The position numbers were made by a program, and so were the translations under genes. DNA of 64,000 bases from positions 36,708,877 through 36,772,876 of the forward strand of contig CM034244.1 in NCBI GenBank assembly GCA_019916065.1, given 5' to 3'. Origin of the DNA: Vitellaria paradoxa (lineage: Eukaryota; Streptophyta; Magnoliopsida; Ericales; Sapotaceae). Under the pieces are notes generated by a model, which saw nothing but the letters and a program-made list of their open reading frames with translations, made no database searches and was not told the origin of the DNA. Positions 1 through 12,400 of this stretch are shown here, one piece after another. Each line of letters starts with the position of its first letter. Within the stretch, counting starts at the first letter, position 1.

Positions 1-588
1 CCTACTACTCTCCATTGTATGTGCCTAAACTACTTTAAGAATTGAATTCTATTAATCCTTGTAGGTTAATTTAAGACAAAATAAATCCTAACTAAAGTAA
101 AACTTCTAATTAAAACAAAACTTTTAATTAAGGCAAGACTTCCCAATTAAAATAGGAAAACTAAAATAAAAATGGAATCTTGAGTAAATAGGAAAATTGC
201 CAAATATAGGTTAAGCTCAAATTAGGATAAAAGAATTCATACAAAACACAAATTTCCTAAATTATTTTAATATTAATTACTTTTGTGGCACTTCTTTCAT
301 TACAAGGATCCTAGTACTCATCATATTATGCCATTGTGTGTCCTACATCAGTATCGCTTTTGATTGGTGTTTAGATAATGGTTATGAATATAAAATATAC
401 TTTTAAGGATTTTACTCATCCCTACAAATCTAATAGGTAAAATACATAGAGATAAAAAACTAGGAATAATTTTTTTTTTTTGTATTTTCTCCCTTTTGTT
501 GAAATGGTTTTATGCAGATTTATATCCCCTTTACTAATGCAAAACAACATAATTCAACTCTATTTTCATTCAAGCAATTTATGCTTTC
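1..588. other. AAE-A intron 8, AT-rich LTR-like remnant
   Basis: Non-coding intron DNA, very AT-rich, with runs of the AATAAA/TTAATTAA kind that resemble the LTR of the neighbouring element. The same block is in unit B (about 22417-23013) and unit C (about 53390-53970), so it is older than the duplications. Near-identical short sequences (CCATTGT-n-TGT) flank about 330 bases of it in unit C and may be a target-site duplication. I cannot assign a family. Confidence 0.35.
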
Positions 589-2468
589 TGATGTCGGATG
601 ATAGAGAATAAAGCAAAGAGAGAAAAATAGAGAGAGAAGAAGAAGTTTAAGAGAGAGGGAAGAAAGAAGAAGAGGGGGAGAGAGAACAAGTCATAGAGGT
701 TTTAATAACTCAAAATTTCATATTAATCAATGTGTCTAATCCGAATCATCTTTAACCTTTAAATAGGCTAATACATTCTTAGGATTACTAAAAATAAAAC
801 AAAATCAAATATTCTAACAAATCATTCTTAAAATAAATCTAAATAAAATCTTGTCTAAAATAAAATAAATTTTTAATAAAATAAAGTAAAATCCTAATAC
901 AAAATCTAATCTTAATAAAATAAAATCCTAATAATAATTATTTCATATTTTTTGGCTTTTGCATCATTCTCCCCTCCTTAGAAAAACTTAACTCTATTGA
1001 GTTGAAATTTTGCGGACTCCTTCAATCGCTAGACCACGAACAAAGCAGATGTTCAAGCCGTTCCCAACATTAATGAACACGCGTTAGGAGTGATAGAAAT
1101 CTAGTGTCTTCACCAAGTCTCCCGAGATAGAAGTACTGCAATTCAAAAAATAGAACTTGTAGGTGTTGGAAGAAGACAAAAAATGGACCAACTTGTGGGA
1201 GAGGTTTAGGTGTAGGAAAGACAAAATTTACATAGGTACCATAGGTTTTAGGCATACTCTTCAACCATATAATACCAACGGGGATCTCAGTAATATTACT
1301 GGAAATCTATGCCTCATTAAGAGATGATTTCAATAGTAGTAATAGTTTCGGTAGTTGCAACAATTTCATTAAGTAGCTTGCCCACGATTTGGTCATCATC
1401 CTCATCATCTGAAAAATAAAAGTCGTCAGGATTAAGCTCGTAAATTAACTTTTCAATTTGATCATCACTAGGCTCTTTTTTCATTTCAAGGTGGTTGTCA
1501 TTAAATTCTTTGTTTAGTTTATCAATGACTTTTAGAATATCGGTAAGACACCACATAGAGGAGTTGATGTTGTATTCGGTTTTGAATTCTATATTTGGTT
1601 AGAATAGAAGTGAATAGGTTTGCTCGGCTGATAGCATTCCTCAAACCTCGCATCCAATCTTTGAATGGCTTCATTTAGTCCTTGAATGGGTTTAGTGAGG
1701 GCTGCTATTTGGGTTTGCATTTGATTATCTATAGAATGAGTAGCCGGCAGTGTATTAATAATTTAGAATCTACAAAAATGGGCTAAAAGGGGCTCAGAAC
1801 AATATTCTGGAGCGTCTTGGAATGTTCTGGACCTTCGCTGGAGGGAGGAAATGCCGGTGGTGGTGTTTACCAGAGTTGGGTGTCGCCGGAGATTCACGAC
1901 AATGGATCTGCTAAGTTGTTGCCGCTGTTATGCAAATGGATGGTTTTTTTTGGACTACAATGGCAGCTAGGGTTTTGGACTATGATGGCAGCTAGGGTTT
2001 GAGCCTCTTGAAAAGGAATAAAATTTTGATTTGAGGAAGATTTAGTGATTGAAATTTTGTTTTGATACCAAAGTTGATGTAGGACGACAAGGAATAAAGC
2101 AAAAAGAGAAAAATAGAGAGAGAAGAAAAAGTTTAGAAGAGAGGGAAGAAAGAAGAAGAGAGGGAGGGAGAAAAAATCGCGGAAGCTTCAATAACTCAAA
2201 TTTTCATATTTATCAATGTGTCTGACCCTAATCATCTTGAGCTTTTAAAAGGTGCGTTTGGAGTGAAAAAAAAGTAGGATAAAAATGAGATAATGTGAGA
2301 TAAGTTGGTACTCCAAACGGAGCCAAAGTAAATCTAAATAAACTCTTGCTTAAAATAGAATAAATCTTTAATAAAATAAAGTAAAATCTTAATATAAGAT
2401 CTAATCTTAATAAAATAAGATCCTAATAATTATTATTTCATTTTTTTTTTTTTTTGGCTTCTGCTTCA
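589..2468 (-). mobile_element. Short non-autonomous LTR retrotransposon in AAE-A intron 8
   Basis: Two direct repeats, 589-966 and 2075-2468, both start TGATGT and end in TCA. They flank about 1.1 kb of internal DNA, and the element is bordered by the 5-bp target-site duplication CTTTC (584-588 and 2469-2473). Next to the right LTR, 2061-2070 is the complement of a tRNA-Met-type primer-binding site (TGGTATCAAA). Just inside the left LTR is the complement of a polypurine tract (967-980, CCCCTCC). Orientation is therefore minus. The internal region has only a short acidic minus-strand frame (1317-1556) and no recognisable pol, so it is a non-autonomous derivative. The right LTR carries a nested MITE-like insert. 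The same insertion site is occupied in units B and C. Confidence 0.85.
2251..2324. mobile_element. MITE-like insert inside LTR, unit A
   Basis: About 74 bases with imperfect inverted ends: GGTGCGTTTGGAGT at the left, ACTCCAAACGGAGCC at the right. Present in the right LTR only, so it entered after that element inserted. The same insert is in unit B at 24735-24809, so it predates the A/B duplication. Confidence 0.6.
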
Positions 2469-2514
2469 CTTTCTCTACAAACACCCCCTTTTTTTCTTCC
2501 TTGAGTATGTTCAG

Positions 2515-5500
2515 GATGCAGGAGTGACTCTCTTGGGCACAGTCCCAAGCTTAGTCAAGGCCTGGAAGAATACACATTGTATGGAAGGCCTAGATTGGAC
2601 TAAGATACGGTAATCTTCCTTTTTGATTTCAAATGTTCATGACTGCCTCAATTCACTAGATTAAAGATTTAAAGATGACAATGTGCAGTTCATTTGGTAC
2701 TACTGGAGAAGCCTCCAATGTCGATGATGACCTTTGGCTTTCTTCGAGAGCTTTTTACAAACCCATTCTTGAATATTGTGGGGGCACTGAACTTGCATCA
2801 TCCTACATCCAAGGAAATATTCTGCAACCACAAGCTTTTGGAGCATTCAGCACTGCATCAATGACGACAGGCTTTGTCATCTTTGATGAGCATGGAGCTC
2901 CTCATGTAAGAATGTTTTCTACCATTTATCTGTTTATATTTGAGTTTTGCTATCAAGATTCAGACACTGCATTATAATGTGGGCTGGAGGAAAGAATCTT
3001 TCATTTCACATTAAGTGAGGTTTATTCTAATACTTGACTCGCTAAGCCTTTTGAAGTGAAATGCCGGAAATATTACCTGCCTTGCTTTTGTTATTTTGAT
3101 AATACAGTAACTTATAAAACTTAATCATCATGACAAGTCAAACCTGATTGATTGCCCATTTGGGAATTTCTGCATTTGCATTTATTTGATAGATTTTTTG
3201 AAATATGTGGCAGCCAAATGATCAAGCTTGTGTAGGTGAAGTGGGTTTATTTCCTCTACTCATGGGAGCTACTGATAGATTGCTCAACGCTGATCATGAA
3301 GAAGTCTACTTCAAAGGAATGCCCATATACAAAGGAATGGTATGCTAATGATGGGAAACCTTTCTCTTAGTTATATTTACTTGTCAAGTTCAATACACAT
3401 CAGACATTCCAATGCTACAAACATGCTAGAAATCCCATTTCAGAATCATCAGATCATTCTTGGATTGACCATAACAATGCATTGATGTGCATGATGTAAT
3501 TCAGGCGCGAGTTGCCAACAGTGGGAATGAATCCTTGCAGTGTCTAGGCACCTGGAATTCTAGAATTAAAGCAATCAGTCCAATGTTTTCATTTAAGTTG
3601 TTGGCACCGACAATTGCTGAATTGAATAAACGTTCTTGTCTTTTGATTCATTTTTTTTTCCTTTCATATTGTTTTTTGACATCATAAATATCCAAAGAAC
3701 ACAATTCCAGTTGGAAACAACTTCGGATGAAACTTATAAAATGTAATTGTTTGTTAGGATAAGCTTGATGTACTCTTGTCCGTATTATTAGTATGGCCAA
3801 TAATCAGCATGTCTTGCTATACAAATGCTATGATCTGGTGCCTAGAAGTGGCAGTGTTAGTATTTCCTTCTAACTTAATTGCTGCTCACAGCAACTAAGG
3901 AGACATGGAGACATTATAAAGAGAACTGTTGGAGGCTATTTTTTCGTACAAGGGAGGGCTGATGACACTATGAATCTCGGTGGCATAAAGGTATCACTTG
4001 TATCTCCCATTTTTTATTCTTGTTGAATCATGCTAATGCCATATCATAGATGGATCATTGATGGGCCTTCTAGTTTTGATGAGTTTTTTTGTTAACAACT
4101 CAGAGAAATTTAAATCATTCCTTCACTGGCTTTCATGTAATTCACTTGACAAAATTGGCTTCCTGGCTTTTATTCCTCCTCATTTAAGTTTTGGCATGGG
4201 TTGACTTTTGAATGAGCTTGAATTCTTTGTTATTGCATCCCTTGTTTTCATTTTGCATGGACTAATAGTTGAAATTAGACAAATAACCATGAGTTTCCTT
4301 GATATACAGACTAGCTCAGCTGAAATTGAGCGTGTGTGTAACCAAGCGGATGAAAATGTCTTGGAAACTGCTGCAGTCAGCGTTGCACCCGTAACTGGTG
4401 GACCAGAACAGTTGGCTATATTTGTTGTACTGAAGAAAGGATTTAGCAGTAAACCTGACAAGCTAAAGCTGCTATTCTCGAGAGCCATTCAGAGCAACCT
4501 TAACCCATTGTTTAAGGTTTGTGCCTCTTTTTAAGGTCTCAAACATATTGCCTTTTTTCCCAAGTTAGGTTTGTCTTTACAGGTTGAGGACATCTAGATT
4601 CATTTTTCTTGATATTATTGCATTCTAGTTTTCCATAAGATCTAAAGTCATGGTTATTAAGATTATTCAGTAGAGCACCACCCCTAGGATCCACGTGCCG
4701 GCCTTGTAAGATTATAAACCAATGTCAGCCTCACCTGAGAATAAAAAAATAATCTAACTGATGCAATAATGTTGAAAACTGTTATCTGAAAAGAAAATGT
4801 GTAGTAAACCAAATAGTATGTTATTTAAAGTTATTAATAACAACAATCGGTGTAAATATTCTTTATATTCAAATTCATAATATTCAAAATTTTTTTTGGA
4901 ACAAAAGGTACATATATCCACATTTTTTAAAGACAGGGTTGGAAGAAGCAACTATAAATAGAAGATGACCAACATTAATTTGTGGATTTGAAACAAAGGT
5001 TGAAATACTTGGTGGGCCTACGGTTTTGTGCTGTTGTTTTTGCCTTCTTTGTTTGTTTCTTACGTTATTTTTCCTTTTTTTTTTTATCTGATGGATTATA
5101 AGTTCCCAGATTTTTTTATATTATAGTTTATGCATATGCAAATGCCTGAACAATACATCTTCATTTGGCTCAATTGTAATCTATACTAATACGTTAATCT
5201 GTTGGTTTTTTTTGGGTCTGGATAATAATATTATTTTTATATTAAAAATTCAGTGATTGTTAGTGGTCGAACATATGTCTTAATTATTATTTTTTTATCT
5301 TTTTTTTATTTGGAGGTTCGACACGTGTTGCATTTTTTTATTTTTTGTTTTTATAAATCTATAATGAATCATTTTATTGTTATTAGTGTATTTGAAGAAT
5401 TGTTGTGGTCCGATGCAGGTCACATTTTTGTTTTTGTGCTTTATTTAATTATTTATTTTGTTTGGAGTACCGACATATATCACACTTTTTTTTTTGGTAA

Positions 5501-5917
5501 GTTTACAATAGATCATTTTGTTATAAATTAGGTATTTGATTTTTTTTTTTATGTTTAAATATTTTATGTTTGGTATATTAAATATTATTTTGCGTTTTGC
5601 ATATACGATTTTTCATCTATCATAAATTAAATATATTGCAAAAGCCTAGAGCAAAGCAGAGGCATTCTGCTAGTATCTATGGAAAGCCAATTCAAGACTT
5701 GTATTAAATGTCCAATTAAAAATGGATTGAATAATTGGGAAAAATAATTTAATAATCTGCATTTTTAACTTTTATTTATTTTTTTAAAACCTGTTTACAG
5801 GTGAGATTTGTGAAGATTGTCCCAGAGTTCCCTCGAACAGCTTCCAATAAATTACTGAGGAGAGTTTTGAGGGACCAACTGAAGCGTGAGCTTAGCATGA
5901 TCCAGAGCAAAATTTAA
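2515..5917 (+). CDS. AAE17/18: Acyl-activating enzyme (AAE17/18-like), copy A, exons 9-14
   Basis: C-terminal part of an AMP-forming acyl-CoA synthetase (ANL superfamily), which adenylates a carboxylic acid with ATP and transfers it to CoA; the AAE17/18 group is regarded as peroxisomal. Exons: 2515-2609, 2689-2905, 3214-3339, 3892-3990, 4310-4516, 5801-5917, all with GT-AG borders and the same lengths as in units B and C. Visible motifs are TTGEAS (exon 10), the hinge motif [13 protein letters not shown] (exon 12) and the C-terminal PRTASNK segment, whose Lys is the family's adenylation lysine (exon 14). The protein ends Ser-Lys-Ile, an SKL-like peroxisomal PTS1. No stop or frameshift occurs in these six exons, unlike copies B and C, so this may be the functional gene; exons 1-8 lie before base 1. 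Confidence 0.88.
5245..5535. repeat. Degenerate T-rich repeat in AAE intron 13
   Basis: Part of intron 13 that repeats, at a spacing near 80-100 bases, a motif of the kind GG(T/A)-n-CGACA followed by a long T-rich stretch and ATAGATCATTTT/ATGAATCATTTT. Equivalent blocks are at about 27740-28025 and 60200-60490. It is not coding: short open frames across it are T-rich low-complexity translations. The family is unknown. Confidence 0.35.
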
Positions 5918-7572
5918 TGGGCACCGCCATTAATTCTTGGTATATCATGGATGAATAATTAAGAACCATATTGTAAGATTTGCTGTGGTTTTGATTTAAA
6001 ATAAATGACCAATTGATTGCTCGAGCAATGAAGACACTGTGATATGAATATCTCATGTCCATTTCAAGCTTGTATTTTGTTGAACAGCTCGACGCCGTAT
6101 AATATGAATGTGGGCTCCTTGACAGTTAGTTTTTTTGGGGATTGATTTCTTTTAAGGTATATAACAAATGGCATAAGAACATACACACATTTCTTATCTA
6201 CTGTGATTATAGTGCAAAGACTGCTTGTATGGATGCAAAATTGCAAACTGCGCATGCCTTGGTTTCCATCTCTTTAACAATTAGATTTTAGGATGAGTTC
6301 TTCGGAGGCTTATAGCAAGCAGCATGGGATGTTGTTGCAGTGATTATATGCCTTTGGTTTCGTCTCATTAATAACTAATTTTTTAGGAGTTTTTAGGAGT
6401 GAGTTCTTTTAAGGTATATAATGTCTGTTTGAAGTGTCAAATTTTAGTCAAAAAAGTAAATAAATAATATGCAAATTTTGGATTATTGAGTATTTGGTGT
6501 ATTACTTGAAAAGTATAAAAAAGTTGATAAAGTTGGAGCAAATTAAAAAAAAAAAGTTAGAAATTTTTGGTGTTTAAAATATTAGACAAATTTAAAAATT
6601 TTTGGAGAAAGTTGATACGATAAACTTCTCTAGTTTGCGCCGCCAATAGGCCTTCAAAGATTGTAGGTGCAATTTGTTGAATGCGACTTTGTTTGAAGAT
6701 CACAAATTAGCCAACAACCACCGTTCAGTGTGCACCTTGCTTTTCCAACTGCATACATACATATATAGATACATAAATATATTCATTTTGGTTTGGTAAA
6801 CGAAATAAGAAACATGCCATATGAACAATCGATACCAAACCATATTCATGCCATGATAATTCCAGGTTCTAACCAATGTGTGAATAACTCTCCCCTCAAG
6901 CCTCCTGTCTCCATCATGCATTAAATCAAGAGCATTACATCATATATACAATTTTATGCTAATGAAGGGTAAGGTTTGTCGGCCTCCTCCATGCCGTTTC
7001 TAAGTACAGTTATATATATGTCAAGCTAGAAAAAAAAAAAAAATTCGTGATAGTGGCAGTAACAATTTTACTTTATGCATGGCATATAGTGTTAGGACAT
7101 TTGAAAACAAATTTCTCATAAGATAAATGTAGCGGAATACAAATGCTAAGATAAATTTTTACTGATACAAAAAAATGTAAAATAAGAAATTAATAAATAT
7201 ATTTGACATAAAGTTGATGTGGTGTTAATAGAAAAGAATATTATTTAAAATAGTTTAGTCATATATAATACAGACTTATAGATACACTAATAAAAAAATG
7301 TATGTTTAAGATAATATGAATTAAAATTGTGAAGTATTAACTAATCTCACAAAACCTTTGAGAAAATATAACCAATGAAAAAAATGAATGGTAAAAAAGA
7401 GTTGACCGAACTTATTTAGGATTAAAATTATGTTGAATTTGAATTGTATATTAATATATCGGCTCCTGTACAGTTGAGGAGGCATGAACATTGCAGAGTG
7501 ACTCTTAGAATTTAAATATATATATATATATATGTCAGACATTCTAAGAGACTTGCACACACAAACAAAGAG
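5918..7572. other. Intergenic region AAE-A to F6'H-A
   Basis: Contains the 3' end of the AAE transcript and the upstream region of F6'H. No coding potential is visible on either strand. The stretch around 6700-6920 is strongly conserved between the three units but shows no gene. A short TA microsatellite lies at 7517-7533. Confidence 0.6.
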
Positions 7573-7587
7573 ATATATATATATATA
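7573..7587 (+). promoter_or_regulatory. TATA tract of F6'H-A
   Basis: An alternating TA tract of about 15 bases lies roughly 110 bases upstream of the F6'H start codon, a normal distance for a plant TATA box plus leader. The tract is longer in unit B (30234-30252) and unit C (62875-62896), with almost identical sequence around it. Function is inferred from position only. Confidence 0.5.
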
Positions 7588-7697
7588 GCCTTGCATGGCA
7601 TGAACACTACACCATAGCCTCTCTTCCACTGTAACCCTCTTTCCAAGTGCTATAATCATTACTTCCCTGTAAATAATCTTAATTGCAGATCATGGTA

Positions 7698-9427
7698 ATG
7701 GCTCCTGCAATTTCGACTTCTCTATCCAACAACTTATGGGATATCACAAGTAGTCTACGAAGGCAATGGAGTGAAGGGTCTTGCAGAGATGGGCCTCAAA
7801 ACCCTACCAAAGCAATACATTCAACCACCCCAAGAAAGGCTATTGGGCACCAACATTGCTCTATTGCCAGAAGAGTCCATACCCATCATTGACATGTCGA
7901 ACTGGCCCGACCCGAAGGTGGCGGATTCGATCTGCGATGCAGCTGAGAAGTGGGGTTTCTTTCAGATTGTTAGCCACGGAATACCCATTCGAGTGCTGGA
8001 GGATGTGAAGGAGGCGACTCACAGGTTCTTTGGGTTGCCAGCCGAAGAGAAGAGGAAGCACACCAAAGAGGTTTCTCCTACGAACAATGTCGGCTTCGGG
8101 ACGAGCTTTAGTCCTGAAGCTGAGAAGGCTTTGGAGTGGAAAGATTACCTTAGCCTCTTCTATGTTTCGGATGATGAGGCTGCTGCCTACTGGCCTGCTG
8201 TGTGCAAGTAACCATCCTTCCTAAACGAAACATTAAAAACATACATGGTGAGGATGTTAACGGGTTGAATATAGGATGTGTATCACTTTTCTTGGTCCTG
8301 TTTCCATCTTCGTCTCTATTTTAAGAATAAAAATTTCTTTCATACGTGTCTTTCCTAAATAGCGGATTTCTATCCCCATTTTGAGGATGAAAAATTTTTT
8401 CATACTCATCCCATCCCAGCTAAATATCATATTTTTAATATATCTTCGTTCCTATTTATCCACTAAATATAATAATAGCTATAACTTTTATATTATATAT
8501 AAAATAAATATTAAAAATATTATATAATTTATATTTATATATGTTAAATAATATTAAAATAAAAATATATGAATTTAAAAATAAGTTTTTAAACGAGTAA
8601 AGAATAGGGTGAAGACGATCGTATTAGTCTCTATTTCTGTTCAAGATACACTTTAAAACTTTCATACTTATTCCCACTCTATCGCTGGTATTTTCGTACT
8701 ATTTTCAAATAAAATGAATAAAACAGGTATTCATTGATTACAAATAATTTAAACATCCCTAGTACATGCATACACCTTCTTCTTCTTCTTATTATTATTA
8801 TTATTATTATTATGGTTGTGGGTTTGTAGGGATGAAGCGCTGGAGTTCATGAAGAGGTCAGAATTGGTGATCAAGAGGCTTTTGGAAGCTCTAACGAAGA
8901 GGCTGAACGTGAAGGAGATTGACGCAACAAAAGAGTTGCTCCTAATGGGATCAAAGAGGATTAACCTCAACTACTATCCCATGTGTCCAAACCCGGAGCT
9001 CACAGTGGGAGTTGGGCGCCACTCAGACGTCTCAACCCTCACCATCCTCCTCCAAGACCACATTGGAGGACTTTGCGTCAGAAAAATCGAAGAAGAAGAA
9101 GACCACAGCAGCAGCAGCAGCTGGATTCACGTCCCGCCGATGCCGGGAGCTCTCGTCATCAACATCGGCGACGCGATGCAGAGCATGAGCAATGGGCGGT
9201 ACAAGAGCATCGAGCACAGGGTGATTGCTAATGGAACCAGAAATAGGGTGTCGGTGCCTATCTTTGTGAATCCGAGGCCCGGAGAAGTAATAGGTCCGTT
9301 GCCGGAAGTGCTGGAGAGTGGAGATGAGAAGGCTTTGTACGAGCAAGTTCTTTATTCGGATTATGTCAAGCATTTCTTCAGGAAAGGCCACGATGGGAAG
9401 GACACAGTTGAGTTTGTAAAAATATGA
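7698..9427 (+). pseudogene. F6'H1: Feruloyl-CoA 6'-hydroxylase-like dioxygenase, copy A, frameshifted
   Basis: Exon 1 is 7698-8207, exon 2 is 8830-9427, with a 622-base GT-AG intron. Compared with copy B, five bases are missing after codon 17 (junction 7749/7750), so translation from the normal ATG leaves frame and stops at 7892. After the deletion the original frame is open to the end of the gene; an in-frame downstream Met (copy-B residue 33) could give a protein lacking 32 residues but with the whole catalytic core. Substitutions at otherwise conserved positions also point to relaxed constraint: Asn94 to Ser in the NHG motif, Arg134 to Gly in VRFGTSF, and Ile290 to Ser in MQIMSNG. The iron ligands (HSD and the distal His) and the RVS motif remain. 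Most likely a young pseudogene; a truncated active enzyme or a sequencing error cannot be excluded. Confidence 0.75.
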
Positions 9428-12400
9428 GGAGTACTTTTGATCTCCTTCAATTTGATTTTTTGTTGTAGGTGCATGTGTGTGATCAACGGGAATAATAATA
9501 ATAATAGGAAAGAAGGAAGGAAAGAAAAAGGCGTGCATGTTTAGGACAACAGAGAGAGTCTGAGAACAGCTGCATGCTTTTAAATATAACACAAAATGTG
9601 TGCTATGTAATTGAGTTTTTCATTAATGTTTCTCTTTCTCATCAATGAAATTTGAATGTCTCATTTCTCATCTTTTTCCCCTCTTCAATTGTAACTTACA
9701 AAGGTAATAATTCTATTAAGATTGGGCATACTCTAAAAAATAGTGCTGACGCCTTCGAACATAGCTGAACTAGCAAGTGGGTATACTCTCTATGTTATTA
9801 GCTAGGTTTCGAGTCCTGCAACTCAACTGAGAGACACGGTTGAGGGAGTTGGTTATGTGTCCCCCGATTTATCCATCAGCAAAATTCAGTGGGGTTCTAG
9901 GTCACCCAAGTAAAGGTATGAATAATTTTTTTTTTTTTAACTCAAAGTAGGGATAAACGGAACCTAAGCTATCCTGGACAGTAGCCTAACCTTAAAAAAA
10001 AAAAAAAATGGTTCAAAATATTTTTTTAAATTTAGTATATCTTAAATTTTTATATCTCAACTCACTCACCCTTTAAACCCTTTCTTCAACCCAGACAAAC
10101 TCCCAAATTCTAAGTCCAGACTGGAAGTGAACTCAACTATAATTAGTCAATAGTGGTTATCATTTTTGCACCTTAAATTTTCTTGCTCCGAGGCTATTTT
10201 CATTGGAACCAGATTAAGCTCCGTTTGAAACTTTCAATTTTTTCAAAAAATTTTTAAGATCTCCAAAAGTTTGTAATTTTTTTGTAATTAAATTTTATTA
10301 CGTGTTACTTTTTACATTAATTTTTAATTTTTTTTAATTTTTTCAAAACTCTAAATACCACCTAAATGAAAACAAAGCCTAGTGTCTCTATTCTTGAAAT
10401 ATATTTGTAAAACGTGTCGAGGATATCTTGTGAAATTGAGGATCTAACATTTTGAAGAAAAAGGTACATGGAAGGCATAAGCCAACATTTTATATTTCAA
10501 ATGTCAAATCAACATCAATCTCCCTAACATATTTTATTTACATTTGAAAAAGACATCCATATCACTCACTAAAAATTAACTCTACTCTGCTTAATTACCT
10601 AAAAGAAAAACTCTACTCTGCTCATCAATACAAGGACTTTTTTTTAAAAAAAAAATTTAATTAAACTAATAAAATTACAATATAATTATTTAATTTTATT
10701 TTAAGGTAAAACCATGATTTCATAATACGATCTCTCCAAGAGAGGAAAAAAATAACAAACTTAAAACTGTAATTTCATTTTGCGATCTTAACTTTCCCAG
10801 TTACAATTAGTCACCCTTACAACCTCATAACACATTCTTTTATCTTTCACCATCGTTCGCAAACAAATTTGATGGTGGCTCTGTCCGCCATTTGATTTTT
10901 CTTGCTTGATGCAAAGGCATCAATGTCGAGGCGCAAGGGCAGGGCTTCCAAAGATCTAGCTATCTGCCTCCTTGGAGACTGAGCATTCTTTGGTGATTTG
11001 GAATTAGTGGAAATGCAAAGGCTATTGATTTTGTTTAAACATCTTTGAATCTTGCCTAATGATGAGACAACTAACTTTCCTTCTTAAAAACTATGAAAAT
11101 GGGGACTGAGAGTCTAGAGGTTGAGCTTAAAAATGACTTACAGATTTTGTTATACATAGATCTTTTTTTGGGGAGGGGGCATTTTGATATATAGATTTTT
11201 AAGGAAAAAAAATATTGTATGTACTTTTGCGTCACCAAACAATAGAAAATCAATAGAATAATTGTGTGAAAAGCATTTTATATTAAGACAAATGGAACCT
11301 TAGAGGACTACTATTTATGGGAATGGGTAGACCAAGGATGTCACCCTCTACATGTGCCAAGAACACGTAGTCCAAGGACTCTTGGCTGGCTTTGTATGGT
11401 TGAGGACTTTGTTAATCCACCCTTTAATAGAAGGTGGAGGTAATGTTGCTAATGTCATGTAAACGTTTTTTTTTTTTTTTTTTTTTCTTTTTTGGCTACA
11501 AAAATTATAGAGAAGTGGTCCTTATATGGATCAAATGGAATGGGTTACATGTTTACTTTAGTGTCTTCTAGTGGATATCTCTCTTGGATTCATTGAGGTC
11601 AACATCCCTTAAGAGAGAATGGGACAAGCTAGCTTGATGAACCCCCTATCTCCAACAAGCAAGCCATAAAACACGAACGGGGGATCTTGCAACCACTATA
11701 GGTGTCCATCACCAAAGTCCCAACCTTGTAGGAGCTTTATTGGATAGGTCAAACTTTAGCCTTTTGAAGAATAAGGATGAGCCATAAGTGGTATGATAGG
11801 AAGCACAGACTCACCGTTAGAGGTGCCAATTGTGAGTTAGACTTATGAGGGACTTGGACACAAAGCAGATACGACCCAGACACTTTTTGAACACGTCTTT
11901 TTTGATGACCGATTTTTTATGTTTAGACATAATTTGGACACATCACAAATTTGGTTTGGACACACCATAAACTTCATTTTGGATATGTGTTAAGCTCACC
12001 TTAAATATATATATATATATATATATTATAATTTATTTGTTAACTTTTAAGTTATGAACATAATTTATTATCTTTTTTACGTAATGTAATCATTACATTA
12101 CTTGCTAATTTATAAGATATGAAATATATGGCTTTTAATTTTATCTAGCGTTATATTGTATTATTTCTATTGTATTAGGATAAAATATTAATTTAAAGAC
12201 AATAAATATATAAAAATATATTTTTTGTCAAGTCCTCACTGTGTCTTGCATATTTTGAAAATCCCTAAGTCAATGCATTTTTGTTATGTCGTGTTAGTGT
12301 TGTTAGTTGGGGTCATGCTTCTTATGAGGCATGCATGTGGTAGCAATCACTTAGCCTCATTGTGGACCATTGTGGAAAGGCATTGAGTGGATATAGGTTC

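Noticed and set aside
1317..1556. Acidic 79-codon minus-strand frame as a host gene
   Set aside because: It lies between the LTRs of the intron-8 element and is diverging in unit B; it is better read as a remnant of the element.
4180..4488. Minus-strand frames over AAE exon 13 (also 26654-26962, 56057-56365)
   Set aside because: Antisense shadows of a real exon, with no independent signal.
9032..9592. Minus-strand frames of about 186 codons over F6'H exon 2 (also 31699-32262)
   Set aside because: Antisense shadows of the dioxygenase exon; their conservation follows the sense strand and they match no known family.
9762..9816. tRNA gene
   Set aside because: A- and B-box-like sequences occur, but no complete cloverleaf could be drawn; kept only as a possible SINE.
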